Below are positions 1 through 8,097 of a stretch of 64,000 nt of DNA, piece after piece. The stretch comes from Anaerolineales bacterium (GTDB lineage: Bacteria; Chloroflexota; Anaerolineae; Anaerolineales; UBA11579): positions 62,001 through 126,000 of the forward strand of contig JAHCIH010000002.1 in NCBI GenBank assembly GCA_026129335.1, in the 5' to 3' direction. Below the pieces are notes generated by a model. That model ran no database searches. It saw only the letters and a list, made by a program, of their open reading frames with translations, and was not told where the DNA came from. Positions within the stretch are counted from its first letter, which is position 1. Every line of letters starts with the position of its first letter. The translations under genes and the position numbers were made by a program.

Positions 1-505
1 GCTGCTCCGCCACCTCGCGGATGACGGCATAGTCCGCGGGTTGCCCGAAGACGTCCACGGCCAGGATGGCCTTGGCCGGGGTGGCCTGTGCGCCGCGGCG
101 CGGCAGCCAGCGTTCAGCGGCGGCTCCGCCAGCCGCCAGGTCGGCGGCGGCCTGCGCCAGCGCCGCCGGGTCGAGGTTGCCGGTGCGCGCATCCACGTCG
201 ACGAAGACAGGCACGGCCTGCTCGAAAAGCAGCACATTGCTGGATGAGACGAACGAGAAAGGCGTGGTCAGCACCAGGTCGCCGGGGCCAATGCCCGCGG
301 CGCGCACGCAGAGGTGCAGTCCGGCTGTGCCGGAATTCACCGCCACGGCATGCTGCGCTCCACAAAACTGGCGCACCGCCTCTTCAAAAGCGCTAGTCTG
401 CTCGCCCATGCTGAGCACGGGCGTGGCCAGCACCTCGGCCACGGCTTGCTGTTCAGCCGAGCCGATATCAGGTCGGGACATGGGGACGCGCAGTTCTTCG
501 CTCAC
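1..505 (-). CDS. DegT/DnrJ/EryC1/StrS family PLP-dependent sugar aminotransferase, 5' part
   Basis: This frame stays open to the window edge and gives the first 168 residues of a DegT-family aminotransferase; the rest, including the Schiff-base lysine, lies outside. Family hallmarks visible are the N-terminal RPDIG, the phosphate-binding region NSGTAGLHL (residues 57-65), the TTPFSFVSSSN segment (80-90) and the VDVFGQPAD segment (150-158), whose aspartate contacts the PLP ring nitrogen. I chose GTG at 505 because GAGG lies just upstream and the protein then starts MSEELRVPMSRPDIG, as is usual for the family; an in-frame ATG at 481 is the alternative. Such enzymes transfer an amino group to a nucleotide-linked 3- or 4-keto sugar. 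No aminotransferase is seen in the glycan clusters further along, so this could serve them, but it is about 17 kb away and that link is inference. Confidence 0.85.
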   Translation of the reverse strand, partial: MSEELRVPMSRPDIGSAEQQAVAEVLATPVLSMGEQTSAFEEAVRQFCGAQHAVAVNSGTAGLHLCVRAAGIGPGDLVLTTPFSFVSSSNVLLFEQAVPVFVDVDARTGNLDPAALAQAAADLAAGGAAAERWLPRRGAQATPAKAILAVDVFGQPADYAVIREVAEQ

Positions 506-529
506 AGGCTCCTCGGCGGGGCGATTATC

Positions 530-1360
530 TCACAGCCACAACGTGGCCGCGCCGGAGGCCAGGAAGGCTCCGGCCAGCGTGCTAAGGAAGTTGACCCAAT
601 CGTTGGACAGCCACTTCCAGCCCCGCTGCAGGCGCGTGGCCGCGCCGCAGCTGTGCACCGGGTGGCGTTCGGTTTCCTTCTTGCAATCGGGGCAGTAGTA
701 CATCGCCTGCACCGTCGCGCCCAGATAGGAATCCACCAGGCTGCCCAGCAGCCCGGCAACCGCAACGACCAGCGCGGCCAGCGCCAGGTTGCCGCCCAGC
801 AGCCAGCCAGCCAGCAGGCCGATGAGGGCGGCCGCGGCCAGCCCCACCAGGGTTCCCAGGCCGCTTACCGCGCCGGAAGCGCCGTGCGGGGCGGGCGCGC
901 CGGTGGTCACCATGCGCGGCGGCGTGCGGCTGAGCACGCCCAGTTCCGTGGCCCAGGTATCCGCGTTGGCCGCCGCCAGCGCGGCGGCAAAGGCAACCCA
1001 GGCCACCGAGGTGTTCAGCCAGCCGGCCGCCCCGGCAACCAGGGCCAGCAGGGCTGCGCCGCCGTTGGCGGCCACTTGGGTCCAATCGCGCCGGCCGGTC
1101 TTGGAGAAATCCTCAGCCAGCTTGTGTTTGTGCCGGTTGAAAGTGCGCGACAGCAGGCTGGAGGAGGCAAAAAAGGCCACCAGCAAAATGGCGGCAGGCA
1201 ACCCGCCGAGCCCGTAAGTCAGCCCGCCGACCAAAGCGGCGGCGATGGCCCCACTGGAGCTCAGTGCGCCCAGCCGCCAGCCGGTGGCTGCCACCAAAGC
1301 AGCCAAGCCGAAGCCAACCAGGGTTTGGGTTGTGTCGAAGCCGAGGTGGAGGGTCAGCAT
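530..1360 (-). CDS. DUF92 family integral membrane protein
   Basis: A 276-residue, very hydrophobic protein with about six or seven membrane segments. Recognisable DUF92 features are the conserved block NADTWATELGVLS in the middle, the GASGAVSGLGTLVG segment after it, the LVDSYLGATVQ segment and a late pair of cysteines (YCPDCKKET) typical of the TIGR00297 group. Characterised relatives include plant VTE6, a phytyl-phosphate kinase, and TMEM19 is a human member. A polyprenyl-phosphate kinase role is therefore possible but not shown. The start is the ATG at 1360 (MLTLHLGFD); the frame stays open far upstream but overlaps the next gene there, so that extension is not real. It lies 24 bases from the aminotransferase start and 35 bases from the PH-domain gene, in one minus-strand run. 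Confidence 0.8.
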   Translation of the reverse strand: MLTLHLGFDTTQTLVGFGLAALVAATGWRLGALSSSGAIAAALVGGLTYGLGGLPAAILLVAFFASSSLLSRTFNRHKHKLAEDFSKTGRRDWTQVAANGGAALLALVAGAAGWLNTSVAWVAFAAALAAANADTWATELGVLSRTPPRMVTTGAPAPHGASGAVSGLGTLVGLAAAALIGLLAGWLLGGNLALAALVVAVAGLLGSLVDSYLGATVQAMYYCPDCKKETERHPVHSCGAATRLQRGWKWLSNDWVNFLSTLAGAFLASGAATLWL

Positions 1361-1395
1361 TTGTGGATAACTCTCATTTTCCTGTGGATAAGTGC

Positions 1396-2325
1396 CTAGG
1401 CAACGTGGGTAACCACGCTGGCCAACACCGCCGCCAGGAAGAGCAGGCTGGTCACCAGGCTGGCGCCCCACAACAGTGAGGCCAGCACCCCGCCCTGCTT
1501 CTCGCGGTAAAAGAGCAAGCCAAGCATAAAGTTGCCTACATAAAAGAACAGATTGAGCACGGGCAGCAGAAAAAGCTGCACCCCTGCGACCAGGGGCAGC
1601 GGCTGCCCGTCTGGGGTGAAGCCCAGCGAGACGCCCGGGGACCCGGGGGCCAGGACGCCCACCAATACCAGCAGCGCCAGCGCCAGGGCGGCTCCCGCTA
1701 TCAGCAGCCGGCGAATCCCTTGCTGAGCCCACGCCTCGGCCAACACAAAGGAGGGCATCACCGAACGGGGCGCCAGCGGGCGCAGGCTGCCGCGTTCGGA
1801 CTGGCGCTTGTACGCGGCCACGAAAGCCTGCGGATCGTCCGGCGAAATGGCATAGACGCCCTCCGCGGTACCCAGCAGCACCAACCGCCGGGGGTCGGCG
1901 GCCAGGTATTCCACTTCGCCGAGTTCGGCGTCTTCTAAGCGACCCAAGAGCACGCCGGACCAGCCCCCGGCCGGCAGGGCCAGCGGTGCGGCCAATTCGT
2001 CTGCCCGAGCCACATCCACCACCGCGGAGTAGGGCAGGTCCAACTGGCGCAGGCCCCATTGCAGGCGCAGGCCATCGCGGCCCAGCCAGTAGGCTGACTG
2101 CAGCAGGCCGTAGAGGCGGTAGAGTAGGATGGGCAGCGGCAGGGCGGCCAGCAAGCCGCCAATCACCAGGCCAATCACCGCCAAGCCGGGCGGCTGTTCC
2201 ACTGCCAGGCTGAGGCAAACGGCGAGCACTGCCGTGCACAGCAGCACGCCAAGGCCGTACAGCAGCACGCCCCGGCGTCGCGGCGGCGAGAACAGCATCC
2301 AATTTCCAAAAGAAGGAGCGTCCAT
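1396..2325 (-). CDS. Membrane protein with bacterial PH-like domain
   Basis: A 309-residue protein. Two membrane segments lie near residues 20-70, followed by a soluble stretch of about 120 residues (LGRDGLRLQWGLRQLDLPYS through VYAISPDDPQAFVAAY) that resembles bacterial PH domains. Three or four further membrane segments fill residues 200-309. The PH-like section has the usual pattern of beta strands ending in ISPDDPQAF plus a helix. The ATG at 2325 (MDAPSFGNW) fits the start of the hydrophobic part; the frame is open further upstream into the divergent promoter, which I reject. No catalytic motif is visible, and the function is unknown. It is divergent from the MutL-type operon and leads the short minus-strand run with the DUF92 and aminotransferase genes. 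Confidence 0.65.
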   Translation of the reverse strand: MDAPSFGNWMLFSPPRRRGVLLYGLGVLLCTAVLAVCLSLAVEQPPGLAVIGLVIGGLLAALPLPILLYRLYGLLQSAYWLGRDGLRLQWGLRQLDLPYSAVVDVARADELAAPLALPAGGWSGVLLGRLEDAELGEVEYLAADPRRLVLLGTAEGVYAISPDDPQAFVAAYKRQSERGSLRPLAPRSVMPSFVLAEAWAQQGIRRLLIAGAALALALLVLVGVLAPGSPGVSLGFTPDGQPLPLVAGVQLFLLPVLNLFFYVGNFMLGLLFYREKQGGVLASLLWGASLVTSLLFLAAVLASVVTHVA

Positions 2326-2359
2326 CTGGTAGGCTATATTAATCCATTCCGGCCCCAAC

Positions 2360-2388
2360 TTGACCCTGACTCCGCGCCCATATACAAT
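2360..2388 (+). promoter_or_regulatory. Sigma70-like promoter of the MutL-type membrane operon
   Basis: TTGACC at 2360-2365, a 17-base spacer and TACAAT at 2383-2388 form a near-consensus housekeeping promoter. The predicted transcript start is about 2395. This coincides with an in-frame GTG (2395), so the first gene could be translated without a leader from there, or from the ATG at 2452. Confidence 0.65.
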
Positions 2389-2451
2389 TCGCCTGTGCCT
2401 GCGCTCGTTGCCCCACAAAACCCACCCAAATACACACCCACACCGCCCGAA

Positions 2452-2685
2452 ATGCATTTGCGTTGGGCGCGCCGCCTCAAATCGCTAGGCTTGGCCGGGC
2501 TGGCGGGGACGCTGCTGGCCTCCGGCGGCGCCTTTGCCGCCCTTGCCGCCCAGGGGTTATACATCGGCCAGCCGCTGGTCAGCCCCTGGCTGGACGCTGG
2601 GGAGTTGGGCGAACTGGCCCGGCTGCTGGAGAATCCGGGGGAAGCTGCTGCTTTTATTGAGCTGCTGCAGGGCGAGCGCGCATGA
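2452..2685 (+). CDS. Small single-pass membrane protein, first gene of the MutL-type operon
   Basis: A 77-residue protein: a short basic start (MHLRWARRLKSLG), one hydrophobic helix of about 25 residues rich in Ala, Gly and Leu, then about 40 mostly polar, acidic residues ending in a short helix. No family is recognised. It overlaps the next gene by four bases (ATGA), so translation is probably coupled. No good ribosome binding site precedes the ATG at 2452. An in-frame GTG at 2395, at the predicted transcript start, would add 19 residues (MPALVAPQNPP...), so the true start is uncertain. Its place as promoter-proximal member of a tightly linked operon suggests a subunit of the same membrane assembly. 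Confidence 0.6.
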   Translation: MHLRWARRLKSLGLAGLAGTLLASGGAFAALAAQGLYIGQPLVSPWLDAGELGELARLLENPGEAAAFIELLQGERA

Positions 2686-3425
2686 ATTTTTCCGCAGAGC
2701 ACCTCATCGGGCTGGCGCTGGCCTTGCTCATCATCCTGTCTTTCGTGGGCCGCGACAACCCGCGGCGGGCGTTCCGCTCCATCAAGGCATTCAAGGAACT
2801 GCGCCGCAGTATCGAACTTTCCGTGGAAGATGGTTCGCAGCTGCAGATCAGCCTGGGCCGCGACGGGGTGCTGGGGCCACACAGCGCGGCGGCCTTCGCC
2901 GGGCTTACCCTGCTGAACCAGGTAGCCAACACTGCCGCGGACAGCGACCAGCCGCCCATCGCCACCACAGGCGACCCCGCGCTGATGCTGATGGCGCAGG
3001 ACACCCTGCGCCACGCCTACCAGCGCCTGGAAATCCCCGAGCACTATCACCCGCTGCTGGGCCAGGCCACCGGGCTGACGCCTTTCTCTTATGCCTCAGG
3101 CAGCCTGGCGCAACTATTGGATGGCTCGGTTTCCGCCAGCGCCCTGGTGGGCCACCACGCCGAGGAGGCCGCGCTGATCAGCACGGCCAGTGGAACTCGC
3201 GGGGCGTTCAGTCTGGGCGGCAGCCCGGACCTCAGCGGCCAGGCGCTGCTTTTTGCAAGCACCGACGAGCCGCTGCTCGGTGAGGAAGTGTATGCCACCG
3301 GCGCCTACCTGGACGCCGGGCCGGCCCACCAGGCCAGCCTGCGCGCCCAGGATGTGCTGCGTTGGGTGATCATCCTGGCGGTGCTGATCACCGCCGGGCT
3401 GCCGCTGTTGGAAGGCCTGCTGTGA
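2682..3425 (+). CDS. DUF6754-like membrane protein
   Basis: A 247-residue protein with one membrane helix at the N terminus (residues 6-22), a soluble domain of about 190 residues and another membrane helix at the C terminus (VLRWVIILAVLITAGLPLL). I recall such proteins in Anaerolineae being labelled DUF6754, but I cannot check this. The soluble part contains several Gly/Ser/Ala-rich turns (GSLAQLLDGSVSASALVG, ISTASGTRGAFSLGG) and no catalytic motif I know. It overlaps both neighbours by four bases (ATGA before it, GTGA after it), strong evidence of co-translation. Function unknown; probably a membrane-bound component of the apparatus built around the MutL-like protein. Confidence 0.7.
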   Translation: MNFSAEHLIGLALALLIILSFVGRDNPRRAFRSIKAFKELRRSIELSVEDGSQLQISLGRDGVLGPHSAAAFAGLTLLNQVANTAADSDQPPIATTGDPALMLMAQDTLRHAYQRLEIPEHYHPLLGQATGLTPFSYASGSLAQLLDGSVSASALVGHHAEEAALISTASGTRGAFSLGGSPDLSGQALLFASTDEPLLGEEVYATGAYLDAGPAHQASLRAQDVLRWVIILAVLITAGLPLLEGLL

Positions 3426-4042
3426 ACTGGCGCGTGCACACGCCGGTGGCCGCGGCAGTGGCCATCGTGAGCGGCGGGCTGGTGCTGGCCAGCCTGCTCA
3501 TCCCCGGCCTGGACGAAGCGCGCAACCGGGTGCTCAACTGGGCGATATTGCTGGCCGCCCTCGGTCTGCTGCTTGGGCTGGCCAACCTGTTCCGCGTACA
3601 CTGGGAAAAGTTGCGCAACCGGCAGAACCCGGCTTACAGCGGCGTACTCATCGCTGCCATGCTGGTCACCTTTGCGGTCACATTGTGGGAAGGCAGCCGC
3701 GCCGAACTGCCCAGCTGGATATTCAACAACATCCAGGTACCGATCGAGACCAGCCTGATGGCCGTGCTGGCCGCCAGCCTGACCCTGGCGGCGGCACGCA
3801 TGTTCCAAAAGCGCAGCGACCGCATCAGCCTGACCTTTGGCATCGCTCTCTTCATCATCCTGCTGGGCAGCGGCCCGCTGTTCGGCATGGAAATCCCCTT
3901 CTTCACCCGAACCCTGACGCCGATTGTCAGCGGCTTTTTGGCCGCCGGCGCGCTGCGCGGCCTACTGATCGGCGTGGCCTTGGGCACGCTGCTCACCGGG
4001 CTGCGCGTGCTGGTTGGCGCAGACCGGCCCTACGGCGGCTGA
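3422..4042 (+). CDS. Polytopic membrane protein of the MutL-type operon
   Basis: A 206-residue protein with about six hydrophobic segments: residues near 9-27, 38-58, 74-90, 106-124, 137-155 and 160-195. The start is the GTG at 3422, which overlaps the stop of the previous gene as GTGA; the first residues are then VNWRVHTPVAAA. The frame is open further upstream, but that would run deep into the preceding gene. Loops between helices are short, with basic clusters (RVHWEKLRNRQ, FQKRSDR) on what would be the cytoplasmic side. No family is recognised. The next gene starts six bases after its stop. It is likely an integral component of the same complex as its neighbours. Confidence 0.65.
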   Translation: MNWRVHTPVAAAVAIVSGGLVLASLLIPGLDEARNRVLNWAILLAALGLLLGLANLFRVHWEKLRNRQNPAYSGVLIAAMLVTFAVTLWEGSRAELPSWIFNNIQVPIETSLMAVLAASLTLAAARMFQKRSDRISLTFGIALFIILLGSGPLFGMEIPFFTRTLTPIVSGFLAAGALRGLLIGVALGTLLTGLRVLVGADRPYGG

Positions 4043-4048
4043 ACGACC

Positions 4049-5638
4049 ATGCCGCAGACCTACCGCGACCCCGAAGAGAACCTGCCGGAATGGCTGCGCG
4101 CCCTGCGCAAACGCCAGGAGGAAGAAGCCGCCGCATCCCAACCGGAGCCCCCGGCCGAGGAAGGACGCACCGAAGAACCGGGTTGGCTGAGCGAGATACG
4201 CCAACGCTATCGCACTTCCTCCCTGGAGCAGGACGCGGAAGCCGAAACCGCCGCTCTGGAGGACACCCAGCCGCGCCCGCCCGGGCGCACGGAAAGCGAG
4301 CCTATCCAGGAGCCCTTGCCGGAACCGGAGGAAATTTCTCCTTTCTCCGACAGCGAGCCAGTTCTTGAAGAGGCTGCGCCGGCTTTCCCCACAGAGGAAC
4401 CCGCTTCCCAGCCCGCATTCGCAGACGACCCTGGCGACGAAACCTCGCATCCGGTGGTGCCCGCTTTCAGCGAAGATCCTGAGGCGCTGGGCGCCGAAAT
4501 GCCGGGCTGGCTGGAGTCTTTGCGGCCCGACGAGGGCTTCCCGCTGGAAGATGAGCGCTCCGAGGCGATGCTCCCCGAGAGCGGGCCGCTGCCCACCGGG
4601 CCATTGGCCGACCTGAGCGATGCGCTGCCCGCCAGCGAGATTGGCCAGATGGGCAAGCCGCCCGAGTTTTCCACCCGGTTGGAGGCCACCGCCAGCCAGC
4701 GGCAGCACGCCGCGGTGCTTAAGGAACTATTGCAAACCGAGCAGCAATCCGCCGCGGAGGGGCAGCCGCCCCCCCTGCCGGCGCGCATGCTGGGCATGAT
4801 CATCAGTGCGCTGCTCTTCCTGGCGGTGCTCTTTCCTCTGCTGAGCGGCAGCCAAAGCGCCGACCGGCCCGAGCCGAGTTTCTTCCCCGAAGCCGGCCGC
4901 CTATTCAACAACATCGACGTGCTGCCGGCCGGCGCGCCTGTGCTGCTGGCCTTCGAACTGCAACCGGCCCGATACGGCGAGGTGGCCCCGGCGGCCGCGG
5001 CCGTGATGCGCCACCTGCTGGACAGGCAAGCCCGCTTGGTATTCATCTCCACTGAGGAAACCGGCCCGGCGCTGGCCGAACGCCTGCTGGCCGAGCAGTT
5101 CGCCAACACGCCGGCGATATCCACCGGCAGCTACACCAACCTCGGCTACCTCTCCGGCGGCGTGGCCGCCCTGCGCAGTTTCATCAGCGACCCGCGCGGC
5201 GCGGTGCTGGGCACCCCGGAACGCGAGGATCCCTGGGCAGCTGCCCCGCTGGAAGGCATCCAGCACCTGCGCGATTTCGCCCTCATCCTCGTGGTCAGCG
5301 GGGACGCCGATACGACGCGGGCCTGGGTGGAACAGGGCGCCATCGAGCTGCCCGGCGGCCTGTTCGCCGCCACCAGCGCCCAGGCAGGACCGCTGCTGCG
5401 GCCCTATTTGCACAGCGACCCGGTCACGCTGCGTGGGCTGGTCAGCGGCGTGCACGGCGCAGTGGTCTACGAGCGGCTGCGCGGGCAGGACGGGCTGGGC
5501 CGCCAATATTGGGACGCCTACAGCTATGGCCTGGGCAGCATGGCTTTGCTCATCCTGCTCGGTGGGCTGTACAGCCGCCTGCTGCAAGCACAGGCCGAAG
5601 TGAAACCGGCCCCTGGCGGAGGCTCGCATGGTCCTTGA
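4049..5638 (+). CDS. Large membrane-anchored protein with acidic N-terminal region
   Basis: A 529-residue protein in three parts. Residues 1-245 are strongly acidic and low in complexity (Glu/Pro/Asp-rich), with a recurring short unit around a tryptophan: LPEWLRALR, EPGWLSEIR and MPGWLESLR. Then comes a membrane helix at about 247-268, an extracytoplasmic domain of about 220 residues, and a final membrane helix at about 491-511. The outer domain alternates strands and helices (LLAFELQPARYGE, LVFISTEETGPALAERLL, FALILVVSGDAD), which looks Rossmann-like, but I recognise no family. The repeated W-L motifs in a disordered acidic arm look like docking peptides for a partner. The next gene overlaps by 11 bases, so it belongs to the operon. 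Confidence 0.7.
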   Translation: MPQTYRDPEENLPEWLRALRKRQEEEAAASQPEPPAEEGRTEEPGWLSEIRQRYRTSSLEQDAEAETAALEDTQPRPPGRTESEPIQEPLPEPEEISPFSDSEPVLEEAAPAFPTEEPASQPAFADDPGDETSHPVVPAFSEDPEALGAEMPGWLESLRPDEGFPLEDERSEAMLPESGPLPTGPLADLSDALPASEIGQMGKPPEFSTRLEATASQRQHAAVLKELLQTEQQSAAEGQPPPLPARMLGMIISALLFLAVLFPLLSGSQSADRPEPSFFPEAGRLFNNIDVLPAGAPVLLAFELQPARYGEVAPAAAAVMRHLLDRQARLVFISTEETGPALAERLLAEQFANTPAISTGSYTNLGYLSGGVAALRSFISDPRGAVLGTPEREDPWAAAPLEGIQHLRDFALILVVSGDADTTRAWVEQGAIELPGGLFAATSAQAGPLLRPYLHSDPVTLRGLVSGVHGAVVYERLRGQDGLGRQYWDAYSYGLGSMALLILLGGLYSRLLQAQAEVKPAPGGGSHGP

Positions 5639-6347
5639 CCTGGACTTCATCGGCCTGCTGGTCGCCGCCGTGCTGACCTTGGTGGTGCTCTCCTATGCGC
5701 TGGGCGACCACCCCATCTTCCGCTTCGTGCTGTACTTATTCATCGGCGTCTCCGCCGGGTACGCCGCGGCAGTCGCCGTGCAAGACGTCGTTTTCCCGCA
5801 GTTGGTCTACCCTATTCTCGATGAGCTCAACGCCGCCCCCAGCCTGGATTTGGCTGAGTTGGGCGTGCGCGTGCTGTTGGTTGTGATGCTGCTGGCCAAA
5901 CTCTCGCCCAGGACGGCCCGGCTGGGCAACCCAGCCACCTCGCTGCTGGCCGGCGTGGGCGCCGCCCTGGCCGTGGGCGGAGCCGCACAAGGGACGATAC
6001 TGCCGCAAATTGGCTCGGCGGCGGGCAGTTTCGACATGGCTTCATTCAACCTCGCCTGGCAGGGCGGCTACTACCTGGAAGCTATCGAGGTGATCTTCAA
6101 CGGTATCGTGCTGGTGCTGGCCACGGTGAGCACACTGGCCTATTTCCACTTCGGAGCGGTCAGCCGCGGCAAACAGGAGCCGCTGCGCAACCTGCTGGTC
6201 GATTCGCTGGCCTGGCTGGGAGGCTTTTTCATCGCCATCGCCCTGGCCGCCTTGTTCAGCGGCGTGCTGCTGGCGGCTCTCGGGGCGCTGGTGGAGCGCC
6301 TGGACTTTTTGCAGCGCACCCTGAGCCTGCTGCTGGGGGCGCCATGA
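5628..6347 (+). CDS. Polytopic membrane protein of the MutL-type operon
   Basis: A 239-residue protein with about six or seven membrane helices (residues 7-25, 32-53, 75-92, 101-120, 150-175, 190-220). Loops are short and contain few charged residues. No family motif is recognised. The ATG at 5628 lies within the end of the previous gene, and the stop overlaps the ATG of the MutL-like gene (ATGA, 6344-6347), so its product is probably made in step with the ATPase-like protein. The obvious reading is that this and the 3422-4042 product form the membrane core to which the MutL-like protein binds; that is inference from order and overlap only. Confidence 0.65.
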   Translation: MVLDLDFIGLLVAAVLTLVVLSYALGDHPIFRFVLYLFIGVSAGYAAAVAVQDVVFPQLVYPILDELNAAPSLDLAELGVRVLLVVMLLAKLSPRTARLGNPATSLLAGVGAALAVGGAAQGTILPQIGSAAGSFDMASFNLAWQGGYYLEAIEVIFNGIVLVLATVSTLAYFHFGAVSRGKQEPLRNLLVDSLAWLGGFFIAIALAALFSGVLLAALGALVERLDFLQRTLSLLLGAP

Positions 6348-8095
6348 GCGAAGCGGTGCAGCACGGCCAGTCACTGGTGGCGGTGGACGTGGGCAGCGTG
6401 AACACTCGCGCCCACTTCTTCGATGTGGTCGAGGGTCGCTATCGCTTCCTGGCCACCGGCGAGGCGCCCAGCACAGGGAGCGCGCCGGCTTTCGACATCA
6501 ACCTGGCGGTGCTGGAGGCGCTCAACCGGCTGCAGGAGTTCGTCGGCCGCACGCTGGTCTCCAACCAGGGCCTGCACATTTCACCGGAGAACGAGGGCGG
6601 TGTGGGTGCCAATGCGGTCTGCGCGGCATTTTCCGCCGGGCAGCCGGTCAAGCTGGTCACCGTGGGCCTGCTGGAACGCGTCTCGCTGGACAGCGTCAAC
6701 AAACTGGCCACCTCCAACTACTGCCAAATCGTCGGCAGTTTCAACCTGAACGACCGGCGCAAACCGGAATTGATTGTCGATTCCATTTGCCAGACCCTGC
6801 CGGACATCATCCTGATGGCTGGCGGCACCAACCGCGGCGCCTCGCGCTCGGTGGTACGCCTGGCCAATTACCTGGCCCTGGCGCTCAAGCTCATCCCCGA
6901 GGGCAACCGTCCGCAGGTACTCTTCGCCGGCAACGAAACCCTCGCCGAGGAGTTGGACCAGCTGCTCGGCGCGCTGACCCGCGTGCACCACGTGCCCAAC
7001 ATTCGCCCCAGCCTGGACCAGGAGAACCTGGCCCCGGCCCAAGCCAGGCTGCGCGAACTGGCCTTCGAGGTGCAGGCCACTCGGCTGAACGGTTTGCGTG
7101 AACTTAAAGAGCTGGCCGAGGGACAGTTGCAGCCGGCCGCAGCGGCGATGGGGCGGATGATGCGCTTCCTCAGCACAGTGGTGGACCCGCCCAAGGGCGT
7201 GCTGGGCATCGACCTGGGTGCAGGGCACACCACGGTGGCGGCGGCTTTCGGGGGCGAACAGCAGCTGCGCGTTTTCTCTGATTTGGGCATGGGCGGCGGC
7301 CTGGCTGGCATGCTCGCCGAGACGCACCTCTCGCAAATCATGCGCTGGATACCCTACGATCTGAGCGAAGATGCAGTGCTGGACTATTTGCACAACAAGC
7401 CGCTCTTCCAGCAAACACTGCCCACCACGCTGGAAGAACTGGCCATCGAGCAAGCTGCTGCCCGCCAGGTGATGCGCCTGGCAATCGGCAAGAGCCTGCG
7501 CATGCTGCCTTCCGACGCGATTTACCCCCTACCCGGCACCGTGCCCTGGTTCGACCGCGTGTTGGTCAGCGGCAGCACCGTCAGCCGGGCGCCGCGCTTA
7601 GAGCAAAGCCTGCTGATGATTCTGGATGCCCTGCAGCCCGTAGGCATCGCCACCATCATCCTGGATCAAAACAACCTCACCCCCGCCCTGGGGGCCGCCG
7701 CTGGGCTGGACCCCCTGCTGGCCGTACAGATAATCGAATCCAACGCTTTCATGAACCTGGGCACGGTCATCTCGCCCGTGGGCAGGGCGCGTGGTGGTCC
7801 CTTGCTGCGCATCCAAATGGTACGCAACGGCCAAAAAGAGCCGGTGGTGGATGTGCACGAGGGCGGCCTGCGCACCATCGCGCTACCGCAGGGCCAGGTG
7901 GCCGATCTGTACGTGCAGCCGCTGCAAAACGTGAACATTGGCCTGGGGCCGGGGCGCGGCGGCTGGGTGCGCCGCGTGGTCGGCGGCGTTTTCGGACTGA
8001 TTATTGACGCACGCGGCAGGCCCGTCCAAGTGCCCGCTGGCTTCAACCAGCGTCGTGAGGCGCTGTTGGCCTGGCAGGAAGCCTTGAGGATGTAG
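6344..8095 (+). CDS. MutL/GlmL-like ASKHA superfamily protein
   Basis: A 583-residue protein of the glutamate mutase MutL family (ASKHA/actin-like ATPase fold). Visible motifs are VAVDVGSVNTRAHFF at 12-26 (phosphate-1 loop), ILMAGGTNRGASRS at 156-169 (the MutL GGT signature), a second loop LGIDLGAGHTTVAA at 287-300, and LVSGSTVSRAP in the adenosine region. In clostridia MutL lies beside cobalamin-dependent glutamate mutase, where its role is presumed accessory. Here no mutase subunit, cobalamin gene or 2-methyleneglutarate gene is present, and about 120 residues follow the usual family length. The gene is flanked by membrane-protein genes and overlaps the upstream one. The better guess is an ATP-dependent switch or motor for a membrane complex, not a mutase partner. 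Confidence 0.8.
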   Translation: MSEAVQHGQSLVAVDVGSVNTRAHFFDVVEGRYRFLATGEAPSTGSAPAFDINLAVLEALNRLQEFVGRTLVSNQGLHISPENEGGVGANAVCAAFSAGQPVKLVTVGLLERVSLDSVNKLATSNYCQIVGSFNLNDRRKPELIVDSICQTLPDIILMAGGTNRGASRSVVRLANYLALALKLIPEGNRPQVLFAGNETLAEELDQLLGALTRVHHVPNIRPSLDQENLAPAQARLRELAFEVQATRLNGLRELKELAEGQLQPAAAAMGRMMRFLSTVVDPPKGVLGIDLGAGHTTVAAAFGGEQQLRVFSDLGMGGGLAGMLAETHLSQIMRWIPYDLSEDAVLDYLHNKPLFQQTLPTTLEELAIEQAAARQVMRLAIGKSLRMLPSDAIYPLPGTVPWFDRVLVSGSTVSRAPRLEQSLLMILDALQPVGIATIILDQNNLTPALGAAAGLDPLLAVQIIESNAFMNLGTVISPVGRARGGPLLRIQMVRNGQKEPVVDVHEGGLRTIALPQGQVADLYVQPLQNVNIGLGPGRGGWVRRVVGGVFGLIIDARGRPVQVPAGFNQRREALLAWQEALRM

Positions 8096-8097
8096 CC

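Noticed and set aside
530-2302. A 590-residue protein covering both minus-strand membrane genes
   Set aside because: The upstream half overlaps the PH-domain gene in another frame and is Arg/Pro/Gly-rich like GC-rich shadow frames; the real DUF92 start is at 1360.
6344-8095. Glutamate mutase accessory function for the MutL-like protein
   Set aside because: No mutase S/E subunit, cobalamin or methylaspartate gene is in the neighbourhood, and the neighbours are membrane proteins.
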